From assembly GCA_020832585.1 (NCBI GenBank), contig JAFIEL010000010.1, positions 1 to 40,435 of the forward strand: a stretch of 40,435 bases of DNA. The letters run 5' to 3'. The notes beneath the pieces were generated by a model. That model ran no database searches, was not told where the DNA came from, and worked only from the letters and a program-made list of their open reading frames with translations. The position numbers and the translations under genes were made by a program. Positions 8,264 through 17,382 of the stretch are shown one piece after another (positions within the stretch are counted from its first letter, which is position 1; each line of letters opens with the position of its first letter). Source of the DNA: Natronohydrobacter sp. (lineage in GTDB: Bacteria; Pseudomonadota; Alphaproteobacteria; Rhodobacterales; Rhodobacteraceae).

Positions 8264-9099
8264 TTGAACTTGGCCACCATATCCATGATGCCGGGGATCG
8301 TGTGCAGTTGCGCGGCATGAGTGGGCTGGAAATACTGCTTCAGGCTGCGCTGTGACTGCCCGCCAAGGATGGTGAAATAATACATCTCATAGCCCGGCAA
8401 GACGCAGCAGGGGTGATAGCCCTTGTCGATCAGCACGGTCGAGCCATTGACGATGTGATAGGCGTCACCCGGTTCGTTATCGACCCGTTGCAGCATTTGA
8501 AGCCCCGAACCGTAATCGGGCTTGAAGCGGAAATTGTAGCATTCGTCATGGCGGGTTTCGTCGGGCAGACGGTCTGTGTCATGCTTGTGGCTGGGAAAGC
8601 CCGACCAGCCGCCCGCGCCCACGGTGAAGAGTTCCGACACCAGCAACCGCCCGACCCGGTCGTGATGTGCAGCCCCAAGGATATGCTTGATCTTGCGATG
8701 GGTCTTGGTGTCGTCGCTACCATATTGCACCACGTCCAGATCAGCGGCACGCACGGCAAAGGGTTTGAGGGTTTCGGCAAACTGTGCGCCTGCAATGAAG
8801 CACTCGGTATCTGTCAGGGCGGTGATCCGCGCGCCGGTATCGCTGGGCACATAAACGCCCTCTGGCTCTCCATCCCAGACATCGGCGCCGCGCTGGCCGA
8901 TATTGGCGTAGGTTTCGCCAGCGGTTTCCACCGTGATCGTGCCGGTTGCGGGCACGACGCAGGTTTCATAGCCTTTCACGCGATAGTCGAAATGTGCACC
9001 GGCTTTCAACTTCACGATGTTGAAATAGACCAGCGGCACATGCGCGTCATTCATGTCCACGATGGGCCGGTTCTGATTGTCGAAGGGGGCGATATGCAT
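8260..9099 (-). CDS. IolB/KduI-superfamily isomerase, first (divergent) IolB paralogue
   Basis: 279 residues of the double-cupin IolB family, which isomerises 5-deoxyglucuronate to 5-dehydro-2-deoxygluconate. A metal site is visible as HKHD (171-174), E186 and H229 (KGYHP). It differs clearly from the canonical IolB at the end of the transport operon: the segment between the metal ligands is DECYNFRFKPDYGSGLQML instead of EETYYHRLDP. ATG 9099 is preferred over the longer frame because AAAGGA lies 8 nt upstream. It sits between iolC (11-nt gap) and the aldolase (ATGA overlap). It may be a redundant IolB or act on a different uronic or deoxy sugar; sequence alone does not decide. Confidence 0.83.
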   Translation of the reverse strand: MHIAPFDNQNRPIVDMNDAHVPLVYFNIVKLKAGAHFDYRVKGYETCVVPATGTITVETAGETYANIGQRGADVWDGEPEGVYVPSDTGARITALTDTECFIAGAQFAETLKPFAVRAADLDVVQYGSDDTKTHRKIKHILGAAHHDRVGRLLVSELFTVGAGGWSGFPSHKHDTDRLPDETRHDECYNFRFKPDYGSGLQMLQRVDNEPGDAYHIVNGSTVLIDKGYHPCCVLPGYEMYYFTILGGQSQRSLKQYFQPTHAAQLHTIPGIMDMVAKFK

Positions 9100-9110
9100 G
9101 ATCTGTCCTT

Positions 9111-10079
9111 TCAGGCGGCGCTTGGATCGGCATGGCGTTTCAGGAAATCGTCGAGTTCCGCGCGCGTGGGCATGGCGGGCGCGCATCCGACCCGCGCGAC
9201 CACCATCGCGGCATTGGCAGAGCCTTGCAGCACGGCATCGCGCACCGGCAAGCCATCCGCCAGCCCGGCGACCAGCCCGCCCATGAAGCTGTCGCCTGCA
9301 CCTGTGGGTTTGAGCGCTTTGGTCGGGAAGATGCCGGTCTTGATCTCGCCTTCGGGTGTGACCGTGATCGCGCCTTTCTCGCCCATCTTGTAGACTGCCA
9401 GCTTCGCACCCTGCGCGACCAGTTCGCGCGCCTTGTCCAGCCCGCGCGTGTAATCGCCTGCCATGAAACCAAATTCCACATCATTGCCGACGATCACGTC
9501 ACACATGGCACCTGCGCGCGAATACACCTCTGCCGCAACCTGCGCCGAGGGCCAGCTATAGGGGCGATAGTCGATATCGAAGATCAGGGGCAGGCCCGCC
9601 GCCTTGGCCAGTTCAAACCCCCGGAACGCGCCTGTGCGCGAGGGTTCCGCCGCGAAAACCGTGCCTGTGGTGATGAGCGCGTCATAGGCGGCGTAATCCA
9701 CGGCCTCGACATCCGCCGCCGTCATCTCGAAATCCGCCGCACCGTTGCGGTAGATGACGGATTGATGATCCTCGATTCGGGACTCGACCACGGCCAGCGA
9801 ATTGCGCGCCTCTCCCCCCACGGAACGCACATGGGCGCGGCCAATGCCGTATTTGTCCAGCTCATTGAGCGCGAAACGCCCGATCGCATCATCCGAGACG
9901 CAAGTCACCAGATCAGCGCTGCCGCCCAGCTTGCAGATCGCAACCCCGATATTGGCAGAAGACCCGCCCAGACAGGCGAAGAAGCGCGTGGCCTCTTCGG
10001 TCCTGGTGCCGGGCGGGTCGGGGTAGAAATCCATGCCTGCGCGCCCGATGATGACAAAGCGATTGCCGGTCAGCCGCAT
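9111..10079 (-). CDS. iolC: 5-dehydro-2-deoxygluconokinase
   Basis: 322-residue PfkB/ribokinase-family kinase. Glycine-rich CLGGSSANIGV lies near residues 36-46 and the catalytic anion-hole motif PTGAGDSFMGG at 258-268, with D263 as base. IolC phosphorylates 5-dehydro-2-deoxy-D-gluconate with ATP. The motifs YRPYSW and GNDVEFGFM are typical of IolC rather than other sugar kinases. There is no C-terminal DUF2090 domain, which some IolC proteins carry. The start ATG at 10079 lies 1 nt after the iolD stop, with the G-rich end of iolD serving as ribosome-binding site, so translation is probably coupled. Confidence 0.92.
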   Translation of the reverse strand: MRLTGNRFVIIGRAGMDFYPDPPGTRTEEATRFFACLGGSSANIGVAICKLGGSADLVTCVSDDAIGRFALNELDKYGIGRAHVRSVGGEARNSLAVVESRIEDHQSVIYRNGAADFEMTAADVEAVDYAAYDALITTGTVFAAEPSRTGAFRGFELAKAAGLPLIFDIDYRPYSWPSAQVAAEVYSRAGAMCDVIVGNDVEFGFMAGDYTRGLDKARELVAQGAKLAVYKMGEKGAITVTPEGEIKTGIFPTKALKPTGAGDSFMGGLVAGLADGLPVRDAVLQGSANAAMVVARVGCAPAMPTRAELDDFLKRHADPSAA

Positions 10080-10080
10080 C

Positions 10081-11952
10081 TCACACCCCCTGACGCTGGC
10101 GGGCGCGGGTGGCCTCGATCTCGGCATGTTTCGCGCGGACATTAGCATTATCGGACACTTGCGGCGTGCCGACTTCCCACCAGGCATGGCCTTGCGTGGT
10201 CCAGCCCTCGTAAGGGTCCACATGCATGACAATGACCGTGGTCTTGTCGGACGCCTTGGCGCGGGTAAACGCCTCGCCCAGTTCCGCCGGGTTGGCGACG
10301 GTGACGGCATCGGCCCCCATCGCGCGGGCATGGGCTTCGAAATCGACCACGAAGGGCTCGGGCACTGTCGGGCAATCCGCGATCAGATTGTTGAAACTGT
10401 CTTGGCCCGTGTTGTTCTGCAGCTTGTTGATGACGGCAAAACCGCCATTGTCGAGCACAAGGATGATCAGCTTCTTCTGCGTCAGCACACTGGAATAGAT
10501 ATCCGAGTTCATCAGCAGATAGCTGCCATCGCCCACAAAAACGATGGTGTCGGCCTCTGGTTCGCTCTCGGCCTGCGCGATCCGCGCGCCCCAGCCGCCG
10601 GCGATTTCATAGCCCATGCAGGAAAAGCCGAATTCGACATCGACGGTGCCGATTTCCAGCGTGCGCCAGTTGGCGGTCACTTCGGCGGGCAAGCCGCCCG
10701 CAGCCGTCACCACCCGGTCGCGCGGATCGCAGAGTGCGTTCACCACGCCGATGGCCTGCGCGTAGCTGTTGGGGCGGTTTCCGTGGCTGACATTCTGCGC
10801 AACATAGCCATCCCATGCGCGGCGCTCGTCTTGCGCGCGGGCGGTCCAGTCGGTGGGAGTGCGATATTCGCCCAAGGCAGCGCCAAGCTGCGGAAAGGCC
10901 AGTTTCGCATCGCCCACCACGGGCAGGGACAGGTGTTTCATCGCGTCATGCCGCCCGACATTCAGCCCGATCAGTTGCGCATCCTTGGCGAAAGCGGTCC
11001 AGGACCCGGTGGTGAAATCCTGCAAGCGTGTGCCCACGGCAAGGATCACATCGGCGGCTTCCGCAATCGCATTGGCGCTATCCGATCCGGTCACGCCAAT
11101 CGGGCCTATGTTCAGCGGATGGCTGGCCAGCATGTTGGCGCGGCCTGCGATGGTTTCGACGACAGGGATGCCATGCGCTTCGGCGAAGGCGGTCAGTTCC
11201 GCGACCGCGCCGGAATACTGCACGCCGCCGCCCGCAATGATCATCGGGCGCTTGGCCCGTGCCAGCGCGCGCGCGGCATCGGCGATCTCGGCGCTATCTG
11301 GTGACTGGCGACGGATGCGGTGCACGCGGCGGGCGAAGAATTCCGACGGATAGTCATAAACCCAGCCCTGCACGTCCTGCGGCAACCCGATAAAGACCGG
11401 ACCGCAATCAGCGGGGTCGAGCATCGTGGCGAACGCGGCAGGCAGCGACTGGATCACCTGCGCGGGATGGGTGATGCGGTCCCAGAATCGGGTCACGGGT
11501 TTGAAGGCGTCGTTGACGCCGAGGGTCGGGTTTCCGAAATGTTCAAGCTGTTGCAGCACCGGGTCAGGCAGGCGGGTTAGAAATGTGTCGCCGCAGAGCA
11601 TCAGCATGGGCAACCGGTTGGCATGGGCCAAAGCCGCAGCAGTCAGCAGATTCGCTGTGCCCGGCCCGGCGCTGGCCGTGCAGAACATGAAGCGGCGGCG
11701 CAGATGGTATTTCGCATAGGCCGCCGCCGCAAAGCCCATGCTCTGTTCGTTCTGGCCGCGATAGAGCGGCATCTCGGCATGGTGGGGATAGAGAGCCTCG
11801 CCCAGACAGGGGACGTTGCCATGTCCGAAAATACCAAAGCCGCCACCGCAGATCCGGGTTTCCTTGCCGTCAATCTCGATGAACTGGTTCAACAGATACC
11901 GCGTGATGGCTTGGGCCGTTGTCAGCCGGATGGTGTCGCCCGTCTGTGTCAT
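10081..11952 (-). CDS. iolD: 3D-(3,5/4)-trihydroxycyclohexane-1,2-dione hydrolase
   Basis: 623-residue thiamine-diphosphate enzyme. The cofactor-binding motif runs from GDGSYLLMNSD to LDNGGFAVIN in the C-terminal third, and the N-terminal domain has the conserved glutamate in GQNEQSMGFAA. IolD hydrolytically opens the ring of trihydroxycyclohexane-dione to 5-deoxy-D-glucuronate, the step after IolE. ATG 11952 is chosen because GGAGGGAGAG precedes it directly; an upstream in-frame ATG lacks such a site. It is first gene of the leftward operon iolD-iolC-iolB-like-aldolase. Its promoter region is shared with the divergent dehydrogenase gene and contains the LacI-type palindrome. Confidence 0.94.
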   Translation of the reverse strand: MTQTGDTIRLTTAQAITRYLLNQFIEIDGKETRICGGGFGIFGHGNVPCLGEALYPHHAEMPLYRGQNEQSMGFAAAAYAKYHLRRRFMFCTASAGPGTANLLTAAALAHANRLPMLMLCGDTFLTRLPDPVLQQLEHFGNPTLGVNDAFKPVTRFWDRITHPAQVIQSLPAAFATMLDPADCGPVFIGLPQDVQGWVYDYPSEFFARRVHRIRRQSPDSAEIADAARALARAKRPMIIAGGGVQYSGAVAELTAFAEAHGIPVVETIAGRANMLASHPLNIGPIGVTGSDSANAIAEAADVILAVGTRLQDFTTGSWTAFAKDAQLIGLNVGRHDAMKHLSLPVVGDAKLAFPQLGAALGEYRTPTDWTARAQDERRAWDGYVAQNVSHGNRPNSYAQAIGVVNALCDPRDRVVTAAGGLPAEVTANWRTLEIGTVDVEFGFSCMGYEIAGGWGARIAQAESEPEADTIVFVGDGSYLLMNSDIYSSVLTQKKLIILVLDNGGFAVINKLQNNTGQDSFNNLIADCPTVPEPFVVDFEAHARAMGADAVTVANPAELGEAFTRAKASDKTTVIVMHVDPYEGWTTQGHAWWEVGTPQVSDNANVRAKHAEIEATRARQRQGV

Positions 11953-12000
11953 CTCTCCCTCCCTCGTTTCGCCTGACATCTGCAATCGATGAATTGCCAG

Positions 12001-12047
12001 TTGCGTCGGCGCGTGTGTCAGGATAACAATTTTGCAACCGGTTGCAA
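12001..12047. promoter_or_regulatory. Divergent iol promoters with palindromic operator TTGCAACCGGTTGCAA
   Basis: A perfect 16-bp palindrome occupies 12032-12047, the classic form of a LacI-family operator with central CCGG. Rightward, TTGCGT (12001-12006), 17 nt, TAACAA (12024-12029) forms a promoter-like pair whose start point would fall in the palindrome. Leftward, TTGCAA within the palindrome, 16 nt, TATCCT could serve iolD. The same palindrome recurs at 16323-16338 before the transport operon. The obvious ligand-responsive repressor is the LacI protein encoded at 15242-16243. The palindrome is seen directly; promoter assignments are inference. Confidence 0.8.
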
Positions 12048-12077
12048 GTGACCTGAGCGACAGGGGGGAGACAAATC

Positions 12078-13193
12078 ATGCGCAAGATCGGAATCGGTCT
12101 GGTCGGCGGGGGCTATATGGGCAAGGCGCATGCCGTGGCCTTGTCGGCAGTTGGCGCGGTGTTTGACATGCCGCTGCGTCCTGTTCTGGAAATGGTCGCC
12201 GCATCCAGCCTGGAATCAGCAGAAAGATACCGCGCTGCCTATGGGTTTGCGCGCGCGGCACAAGACTGGCAAACGCTCGTCGCAGACCCGAATGTGGAAG
12301 CCGTCGTCATCGCCGCCCCGCAAACCGCGCATCGCGCGATTGCAGAGGCCGCTTTTGCCCTGGGCAAGCCCGTGTTCTGCGAAAAACCCCTTGGCGCGTC
12401 GCTTGATGATGCGAAGGCCATGGTTGCCGCCGCCGAGCGCGCTGATCTGCCGAATATGATCGGCTTCAACTATGTCCGAACGCCCGCCACACAGTTTGTG
12501 CGTCAATGTCTGTCCGAAGGCGTGATCGGACAGGTCACATGGTTTCGTGGCGAGCATACCGAGGATTTTCTGGCGGACCCGGCCACCCCTTTCAACTGGC
12601 GTTGCGAAGGGCGTGCGAATGGCTGCATGGGCGACCTGGCCCCGCATATGATTAACTGCGCGCTGGCGCTGATGGGCGGGATTACTGAACTCTCGGCCCG
12701 GATAGAAACCCTGCATCCCACACGCCCCGGTCCGGATGGCCCGATCCGCGTGGACAATGACGATCACGGGCAGATGATGGTGCGTTTCGCCTCTGGCGTC
12801 ATGGGGCATCTCTATTTCAGCCGCACAGCGACCGGGCGAAAGATGGGATATGCCTATGAAATACATGGCACAAAAGGCGCGATTCGCTTCGATCAGGAAG
12901 ACCAGAACGCGGTCTGGCTGTATCGTGCGGACGGCCCTGAGGCGCAGCGCGGTTTCACGAAAATCCTGACTGGTCCAACCCATCCCGATTACCTGCCCTT
13001 CTGTCAGGGGCCGGGACATGGCACCGGGTATCAGGACCAGATCATCATCGAGGCGCGCGATTTCCTGCGCGCGATCGAGACCGGCCAGCCTGTCTGGCCG
13101 ACCTTCCGCGACGGGTTGGCTGTCGCGCAGGTCATTGATACCGCCTTTGCCGCTGCCGCTGATGGCCGCTGGCATCCTGTTCCCTCTGTGTGA
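12078..13193 (+). CDS. Gfo/Idh/MocA-family dehydrogenase, inositol-type (first)
   Basis: 371 residues. N-terminal Rossmann fold begins IGIGLVGGGYMGKAHA, the family EKP motif is at 102-104 (lysine for NAD(P) and substrate), and the catalytic pair lies in MGDLAPHM (D186, H190). The family oxidises inositol isomers, related polyols and sugars at a ring hydroxyl. It is first gene of the rightward iol operon, with GGGGGAG about 9 nt before the ATG and the operator palindrome 31 nt upstream. It probably supplies one of the inositol dehydrogenase activities lost with the iolG-like remnant, but myo-, scyllo- and chiro-inositol cannot be told apart here. Confidence 0.87.
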   Translation: MRKIGIGLVGGGYMGKAHAVALSAVGAVFDMPLRPVLEMVAASSLESAERYRAAYGFARAAQDWQTLVADPNVEAVVIAAPQTAHRAIAEAAFALGKPVFCEKPLGASLDDAKAMVAAAERADLPNMIGFNYVRTPATQFVRQCLSEGVIGQVTWFRGEHTEDFLADPATPFNWRCEGRANGCMGDLAPHMINCALALMGGITELSARIETLHPTRPGPDGPIRVDNDDHGQMMVRFASGVMGHLYFSRTATGRKMGYAYEIHGTKGAIRFDQEDQNAVWLYRADGPEAQRGFTKILTGPTHPDYLPFCQGPGHGTGYQDQIIIEARDFLRAIETGQPVWPTFRDGLAVAQVIDTAFAAAADGRWHPVPSV

Positions 13194-13205
13194 AAGGCAC
13201 ATCGC

Positions 13206-14096
13206 ATGACGATCCGCATCGGCAATGCCCCCTGTAGCTGGGGCGTCGAATTTCCAGATGATCCGCGCAATCCGCCTTGGCGACAGGTGCTTAGTGAATG
13301 TGCCAAGGCCGGATATACAGGCATCGAGCTTGGGCCGGTGGGGTTCATGCCTGAAGACCCTGCCGTGCTGGCAGACGCACTGGCCGAAAACGGGCTGGAG
13401 TTGATCGGCGGCGTGGTGTTCCGCGCCTTTCACGATCCGGCGCAATGGGAAAATGTGCTGGATGGGGCCGTGCGGACCTGCAAGGCGCTGGTCGCGCATG
13501 GGGCGCAGCATCTGGTACTGATCGATTCGATCTCGCCACGCCGGGCACCGACTGCCGGGCGTGCAGATGCGGCTGAACAGATGGATGCGCAGGAATGGGC
13601 GGCATTCCGCGACCGGATCGCCCATGTCGCGCGGATGGGGGCCGAGGAGTATGGGCTGACAGTCTGCATCCATGCCCATGCGGCAGGCTTCATCGACTTT
13701 GAGCCGGAACTGGAACGGCTGCTGGAGGAAGTGCCTGAAGACATTCTGAAAATCTGCTTTGACACGGGCCATCATTCCTATGCCGGCTTTGATCCGGTGG
13801 CGTTCATGCGCCGCCATATGGGGCGGATTTCCTACATGCATTTCAAGGATATCGACCCTGTGGTGAAAGCGGATGTGATCGCCAATGGCACAGGGTTCTA
13901 TGATGCCTGCGGGCAGGGAATTTTCTGCAATCTGGGCAAGGGCGATGTGGATTTCCCGGCTGTGCGGCAACTCTTGCTTGATCACGGGTTTGAAGGCTGG
14001 TGCACGGTCGAGCAGGATTGCGACCCGACGCTCGATGTCTCGCCGGTGACGGATGCGCGGGCCAATCGTGAATATCTGCAAAGCATCGGGTTCTGA
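13206..14096 (+). CDS. iolE: Inosose dehydratase-like TIM-barrel protein (IolE-type)
   Basis: 296 residues of the xylose isomerase-like TIM barrel family, beginning TIRIGNAPCSWGVEF, a signature of IolE proteins. Metal-binding segments are CIHAHAAGF, ICFDTGHHSYAG, YMHFKDID and the C-terminal TVEQDCDP. IolE removes water from 2-keto-myo-inositol (inosose) to give the dione substrate of IolD. No other dehydratase candidate exists in the cluster. It lies 12 nt after the first dehydrogenase and 10 nt before the second, so the three are one transcript. An inosose isomerase (IolI-like) of the same fold is the main alternative. Confidence 0.85.
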   Translation: MTIRIGNAPCSWGVEFPDDPRNPPWRQVLSECAKAGYTGIELGPVGFMPEDPAVLADALAENGLELIGGVVFRAFHDPAQWENVLDGAVRTCKALVAHGAQHLVLIDSISPRRAPTAGRADAAEQMDAQEWAAFRDRIAHVARMGAEEYGLTVCIHAHAAGFIDFEPELERLLEEVPEDILKICFDTGHHSYAGFDPVAFMRRHMGRISYMHFKDIDPVVKADVIANGTGFYDACGQGIFCNLGKGDVDFPAVRQLLLDHGFEGWCTVEQDCDPTLDVSPVTDARANREYLQSIGF

Positions 14097-14106
14097 GGGG
14101 GCCAAA

Positions 14107-15237
14107 ATGAAGCTGAACTGGGGATTGATCGGCGGGGGCGAGGGCAGCCAGATCGGTCCTGCGCACCGCTTGGGCGCGCAGGCTGACGGGTTGTTCACCT
14201 TGACCGCTGCGGCGCTGGATGCCGATGCCGACAAGGGCCGCGCCTATGCGCAAACTCTGGGCGTGGCCCCGGATCGCGCCTATGGCGACTGGCGTGAGAT
14301 GCTGGCAGGCGAGCGCGGACGTGCGGACCGGGTGGAACTGGTGACTGTCGCCACGCCGAACGCCACGCATTTTGAAATCACCAAGGCATTCCTTGAAGCC
14401 GGGTTTCATGTGCTGTGCGAAAAGCCCATGACGATGAGCGTGGAAGAGGGTGAGGAGATCGTGAAAATCGCCTGCGCCTCGGGGCGGATTTGTGCGGTGA
14501 ATTATTGCTATTCTGCCTATCCGATGGTGCGGGAGATGCGCGAGATGGTGCGCAGCGGGGCTTTGGGCAAGATCCGGCTGGTGGTGACGAATTTCAGCCA
14601 TGGCCATCATGGCGATGCAACGGATGCAGACAATCCGCGCGTGCGCTGGCGTTATGATCCGGCGATGGCGGGGGTATCGGGGCAGTTTGCCGATTGCGGG
14701 ATTCATGCGCTGCATATGGCGAGTTTCATCACTGGCGAACAGGTCGCAACGCTATCGGCGGATTTCGCTTCGACCATTTCCAGCCGCGTTCTGGAAGATG
14801 ATGCGATGGTGAATTTCCGCATGTCGGGCGGCACTGTGGGGCGGCTTTGGACCAGTTCGGTCGCGATTGGCCGCCAGCATGGGTTTGATATTCAGGTGTT
14901 TGGCGAAACCGGCGGGCTGCGCTGGGCGTCGGAACAGCCCAATCAGGTCTATTACACCCCTGTCGGCGGGCGCACGCAGATCATGGAGAAGGGTGAGGCG
15001 GGGCTGAGCAGCGAGGCCGCGCGCCTGAGTCGCGTGGCGATTGCGCATCCCGAGGGCTTTCCGCTGGCAGTTGCCAATATCTATGTCGATCTGGCCGCAG
15101 CCATAAAGGGCGAGGCACGCGACGGGCTACCCCTGGCGGAAGACGGGCTGCGGTCAATGGCGGCGGTCTATGCTGCGGTCGCTTCGGCCAAGGCTGACGG
15201 CGCCTGGGTCGATGCGCGGCCCCCGATGTTTCGATAA
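14107..15237 (+). CDS. Gfo/Idh/MocA-family dehydrogenase, inositol-type (second)
   Basis: 376 residues with Rossmann start LNWGLIGGGEGSQIGPAHR, family motif EKP at 105-107, and catalytic-type segment FADCGIHALHM about residue 198-208. The GGGEGSQIG loop marks a different subgroup from the first dehydrogenase, so the two probably act on different inositol isomers or stereocentres (scyllo- or chiro-inositol, or a keto intermediate). ATG 14107 is preferred because GAGGGGG lies just upstream and the Rossmann strand begins there; the longer frame overlaps iolE. The stop is 5 nt from the convergent LacI gene. Confidence 0.86.
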   Translation: MKLNWGLIGGGEGSQIGPAHRLGAQADGLFTLTAAALDADADKGRAYAQTLGVAPDRAYGDWREMLAGERGRADRVELVTVATPNATHFEITKAFLEAGFHVLCEKPMTMSVEEGEEIVKIACASGRICAVNYCYSAYPMVREMREMVRSGALGKIRLVVTNFSHGHHGDATDADNPRVRWRYDPAMAGVSGQFADCGIHALHMASFITGEQVATLSADFASTISSRVLEDDAMVNFRMSGGTVGRLWTSSVAIGRQHGFDIQVFGETGGLRWASEQPNQVYYTPVGGRTQIMEKGEAGLSSEAARLSRVAIAHPEGFPLAVANIYVDLAAAIKGEARDGLPLAEDGLRSMAAVYAAVASAKADGAWVDARPPMFR

Positions 15238-15241
15238 AGGC

Positions 15242-16243
15242 TCAGGTCGGACAGGGGCGCAGGGTTCCGCGCTCGATCACGCGGCAAGGAAACAGGCGGG
15301 TTTCAGGGTGGCGGTCGGGGCGCTCGATCGTGCCGACCACCAGATCAATGGATGCCTCTATGATCTCTGCGACCGGCTGACGAATTGTCGTCAGGTTGAT
15401 GTTCTGCCAGCGCGCCATGGCCATGTCATTCAACCCGATGACCCCGACATCCTGCGGAACACGCAAGCCCTTGTCCGCAATGGCCGACATCGCACCGATC
15501 GACAGCACGTCGTCCCCGCCGAAATAGGCTTCAGCCGGGTCTGATTGCAACAGGCGGGCCATTTCCTCGCGCCCTGCGTCGAAAGAATAGGCGCGGGCAT
15601 AGCTGACGCTGGCCTCGATTTCGGGATGACTGGCCAGTGCATCGAAAAACCCCCGTGCGCGGTCCTGGGTCGAGGTCGCGCCTTCTGGACCGCCCATGAA
15701 CGCGACGCGCTTGTGGCCACGCGCGATCAATGCCTCTGCCGCCATGCGCCCGCAGGCGATGTTGTCAATGCCCACGACATGCACATGCGGGCTGGTCGTG
15801 TAGCGCCCGAAGGAATGGACCACTGGCACGCCGGCATCGCGGAACGCCTCGGCAAAGCTGGGGGGAAGGGTCGAGGAGGCGACGATCACCCCGTCAACCG
15901 AATACTGCCGCAACATCCTGACCGAATTTGCGGGATCGGTTTCATGGCTCAGATTGACCAGAAGCGGGCGCAATCCACGATCCTGCAGCCCACGGGTGAA
16001 CAGGTCGAACACTTCCAGAAACAGCGGGTTGTGAAAGTTGTTCGACACAAGCCCGATAAGTTTCGTGCGCCCCGTGGTCAGCGACGATGCAAGGGCGTTC
16101 GGGCTGTATCCCAGTTCATTTGCAGCAGCTTCGACCTTGGCGCGGGTCTTGGGCGAGACAGAGGCACCTTCCGTGAAGGTGCGCGAAACTGCAGAGCGTG
16201 ACACGCCCGCCCGTTCCGCCACTTCTTTTAGCGTAACCGCCAT
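15242..16243 (-). CDS. LacI-family repressor of the inositol regulon (inferred)
   Basis: 333 residues. The N-terminal helix-turn-helix reads VTLKEVAERAGVSRSAVSRTF, followed by the hinge helix region NALASSLTTGRT and a periplasmic-binding-protein-like effector domain. The gene lies between the two rightward iol operons and faces the importer genes. A perfect palindrome (16322-16339) sits between it and them, and the same palindrome sits in the iolD promoter region. This makes it the likely repressor of the whole cluster, released by an inositol-derived ligand. ATG 16243 is chosen (GGAG 7 nt upstream); a GTG at 16267 would add 8 residues. Repressor identity is inference; no binding data. Confidence 0.9.
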   Translation of the reverse strand: MAVTLKEVAERAGVSRSAVSRTFTEGASVSPKTRAKVEAAANELGYSPNALASSLTTGRTKLIGLVSNNFHNPLFLEVFDLFTRGLQDRGLRPLLVNLSHETDPANSVRMLRQYSVDGVIVASSTLPPSFAEAFRDAGVPVVHSFGRYTTSPHVHVVGIDNIACGRMAAEALIARGHKRVAFMGGPEGATSTQDRARGFFDALASHPEIEASVSYARAYSFDAGREEMARLLQSDPAEAYFGGDDVLSIGAMSAIADKGLRVPQDVGVIGLNDMAMARWQNINLTTIRQPVAEIIEASIDLVVGTIERPDRHPETRLFPCRVIERGTLRPCPT

Positions 16244-16321
16244 GACACTCCGTCCAACTGGATACACAGGTCCGTTATCGCAAAGCCCTGATCAAAGAAA
16301 TAGTGCCGCAACAGAAAGATG

Positions 16322-16361
16322 TTTGCAACCGGTTGCAAAATGCTCGATTCGGGTCTAGAGT
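16322..16361 (+). promoter_or_regulatory. Importer-operon promoter overlapped by the LacI-type palindrome
   Basis: An 18-bp perfect palindrome TTTGCAACCGGTTGCAAA lies at 16322-16339. Its right half provides TTGCAA (16333-16338) as a -35-like element; 17 nt further is TAGAGT (16356-16361) as -10, placing the start about 50 nt before the binding-protein ATG. A repressor on the palindrome would cover the -35 box. The inner 16 bp are identical to the site before iolD. Confidence 0.8.
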
Positions 16362-16420
16362 TCTGCAAGGGCGAAACGGGAGCAGCCTGGATTCGCCCGA
16401 TACATGTTTGGGAGGACATC

Positions 16421-17368
16421 ATGAAGGCAACCTTGAAGAAGCTTGCGGTAAGCGCTGTTGCGGTCTCTGCGATGATGGGCGGCACGGCCGCGATCGCCGA
16501 GGGCGAGCGCTATGTTCTGGTAAGCCACGCGCCTGATAGCGACAGCTGGTGGAATACGATCAAGAACGGTCTTGCACTTGCAGGCGAGCAGATGAATGTC
16601 ACCGTCGAATATCGCAACCCGCCGACAGGCGATCTTGCAGATATGGCGCGGATCATCGAACAGGCCGCCGCAAGCAATCCGAACGGGATCATCACCACAC
16701 TGGCAGATCCGGATGTGCTGTCCGGCCCGATTTCCGCAGCGGTAGATGCGGGCATCGACGTGATCATCATCAATTCCGGCACGCCGGATCAGGCACGCGC
16801 GCTGGGTGCGCTGATGTATGTGGGCCAGCCGGAATATGATGCAGGCTTTGCTGCCGGTCAGCGCGCGGCGGGCGATGGCGTGACCAGCTTCCTGTGCGTG
16901 AACCACTACATTTCATCCCCCTCCTCGACCGAGCGGTGCCAGGGCTTCGCTGATGGGCTTGGGATTGATCTGGGCAATCAGATGATCGACAGCGGGCAAG
17001 ACCCGAGCGAGATCCAGAACCGGGTCATGGCCTATCTGAATGCCAACCCGGACACGGATGCGGTGCTGACGCTTGGGCCGACTTCGGCTGATCCGACGAT
17101 TCTGGCGCTGCAGCAGATGGGTCTGGCCGGGGATATCTATTTCGGCACCTTCGATCTGGGCGGCGATATCGTGCAGGCGATCCGTGACGGCGTGATTCAG
17201 TGGGGCATTGACCAGCAGCCCTTCCTGCAAGCCTATCTGCCGGTGATCGTGCTGACCAACTACCACCGCTTCGGCGTGCTGCCGGGCAACAACATCAATT
17301 CCGGCCCCGGCTTCGTGACCGCCGACGCGCTGGATCTGGTGGCGGAACTGGCGGGCGAATACCGCTGA
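16421..17368 (+). CDS. ABC transporter periplasmic binding protein, inositol/sugar type
   Basis: 315 residues beginning with a signal peptide: basic MKATLKK, hydrophobic core to residue 25, likely cleavage after AIA. The mature part is a type I periplasmic sugar-binding fold (VLVSHAPDSDSWWNTIKNG; later GIDVIIINSGTPDQ), similar to ribose/inositol binders such as IbpA. It captures the substrate in the periplasm for the permease and ATPase encoded downstream. Context in the iol regulon suggests inositol. GGAGGA precedes the ATG at 16421; the longer frame has no signal peptide and is not used. A strong hairpin follows the gene, as expected for a binding protein made in excess over its transporter. 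Confidence 0.9.
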   Translation: MKATLKKLAVSAVAVSAMMGGTAAIAEGERYVLVSHAPDSDSWWNTIKNGLALAGEQMNVTVEYRNPPTGDLADMARIIEQAAASNPNGIITTLADPDVLSGPISAAVDAGIDVIIINSGTPDQARALGALMYVGQPEYDAGFAAGQRAAGDGVTSFLCVNHYISSPSSTERCQGFADGLGIDLGNQMIDSGQDPSEIQNRVMAYLNANPDTDAVLTLGPTSADPTILALQQMGLAGDIYFGTFDLGGDIVQAIRDGVIQWGIDQQPFLQAYLPVIVLTNYHRFGVLPGNNINSGPGFVTADALDLVAELAGEYR

Positions 17369-17382
17369 CGGGCTGAGTGCCA

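Noticed and set aside
12216-14234. 672-codon minus-strand open frame
   Set aside because: Lies opposite the dehydrogenase and iolE-like genes, composition of a shadow (rich in Arg, His, Ala), no motifs.
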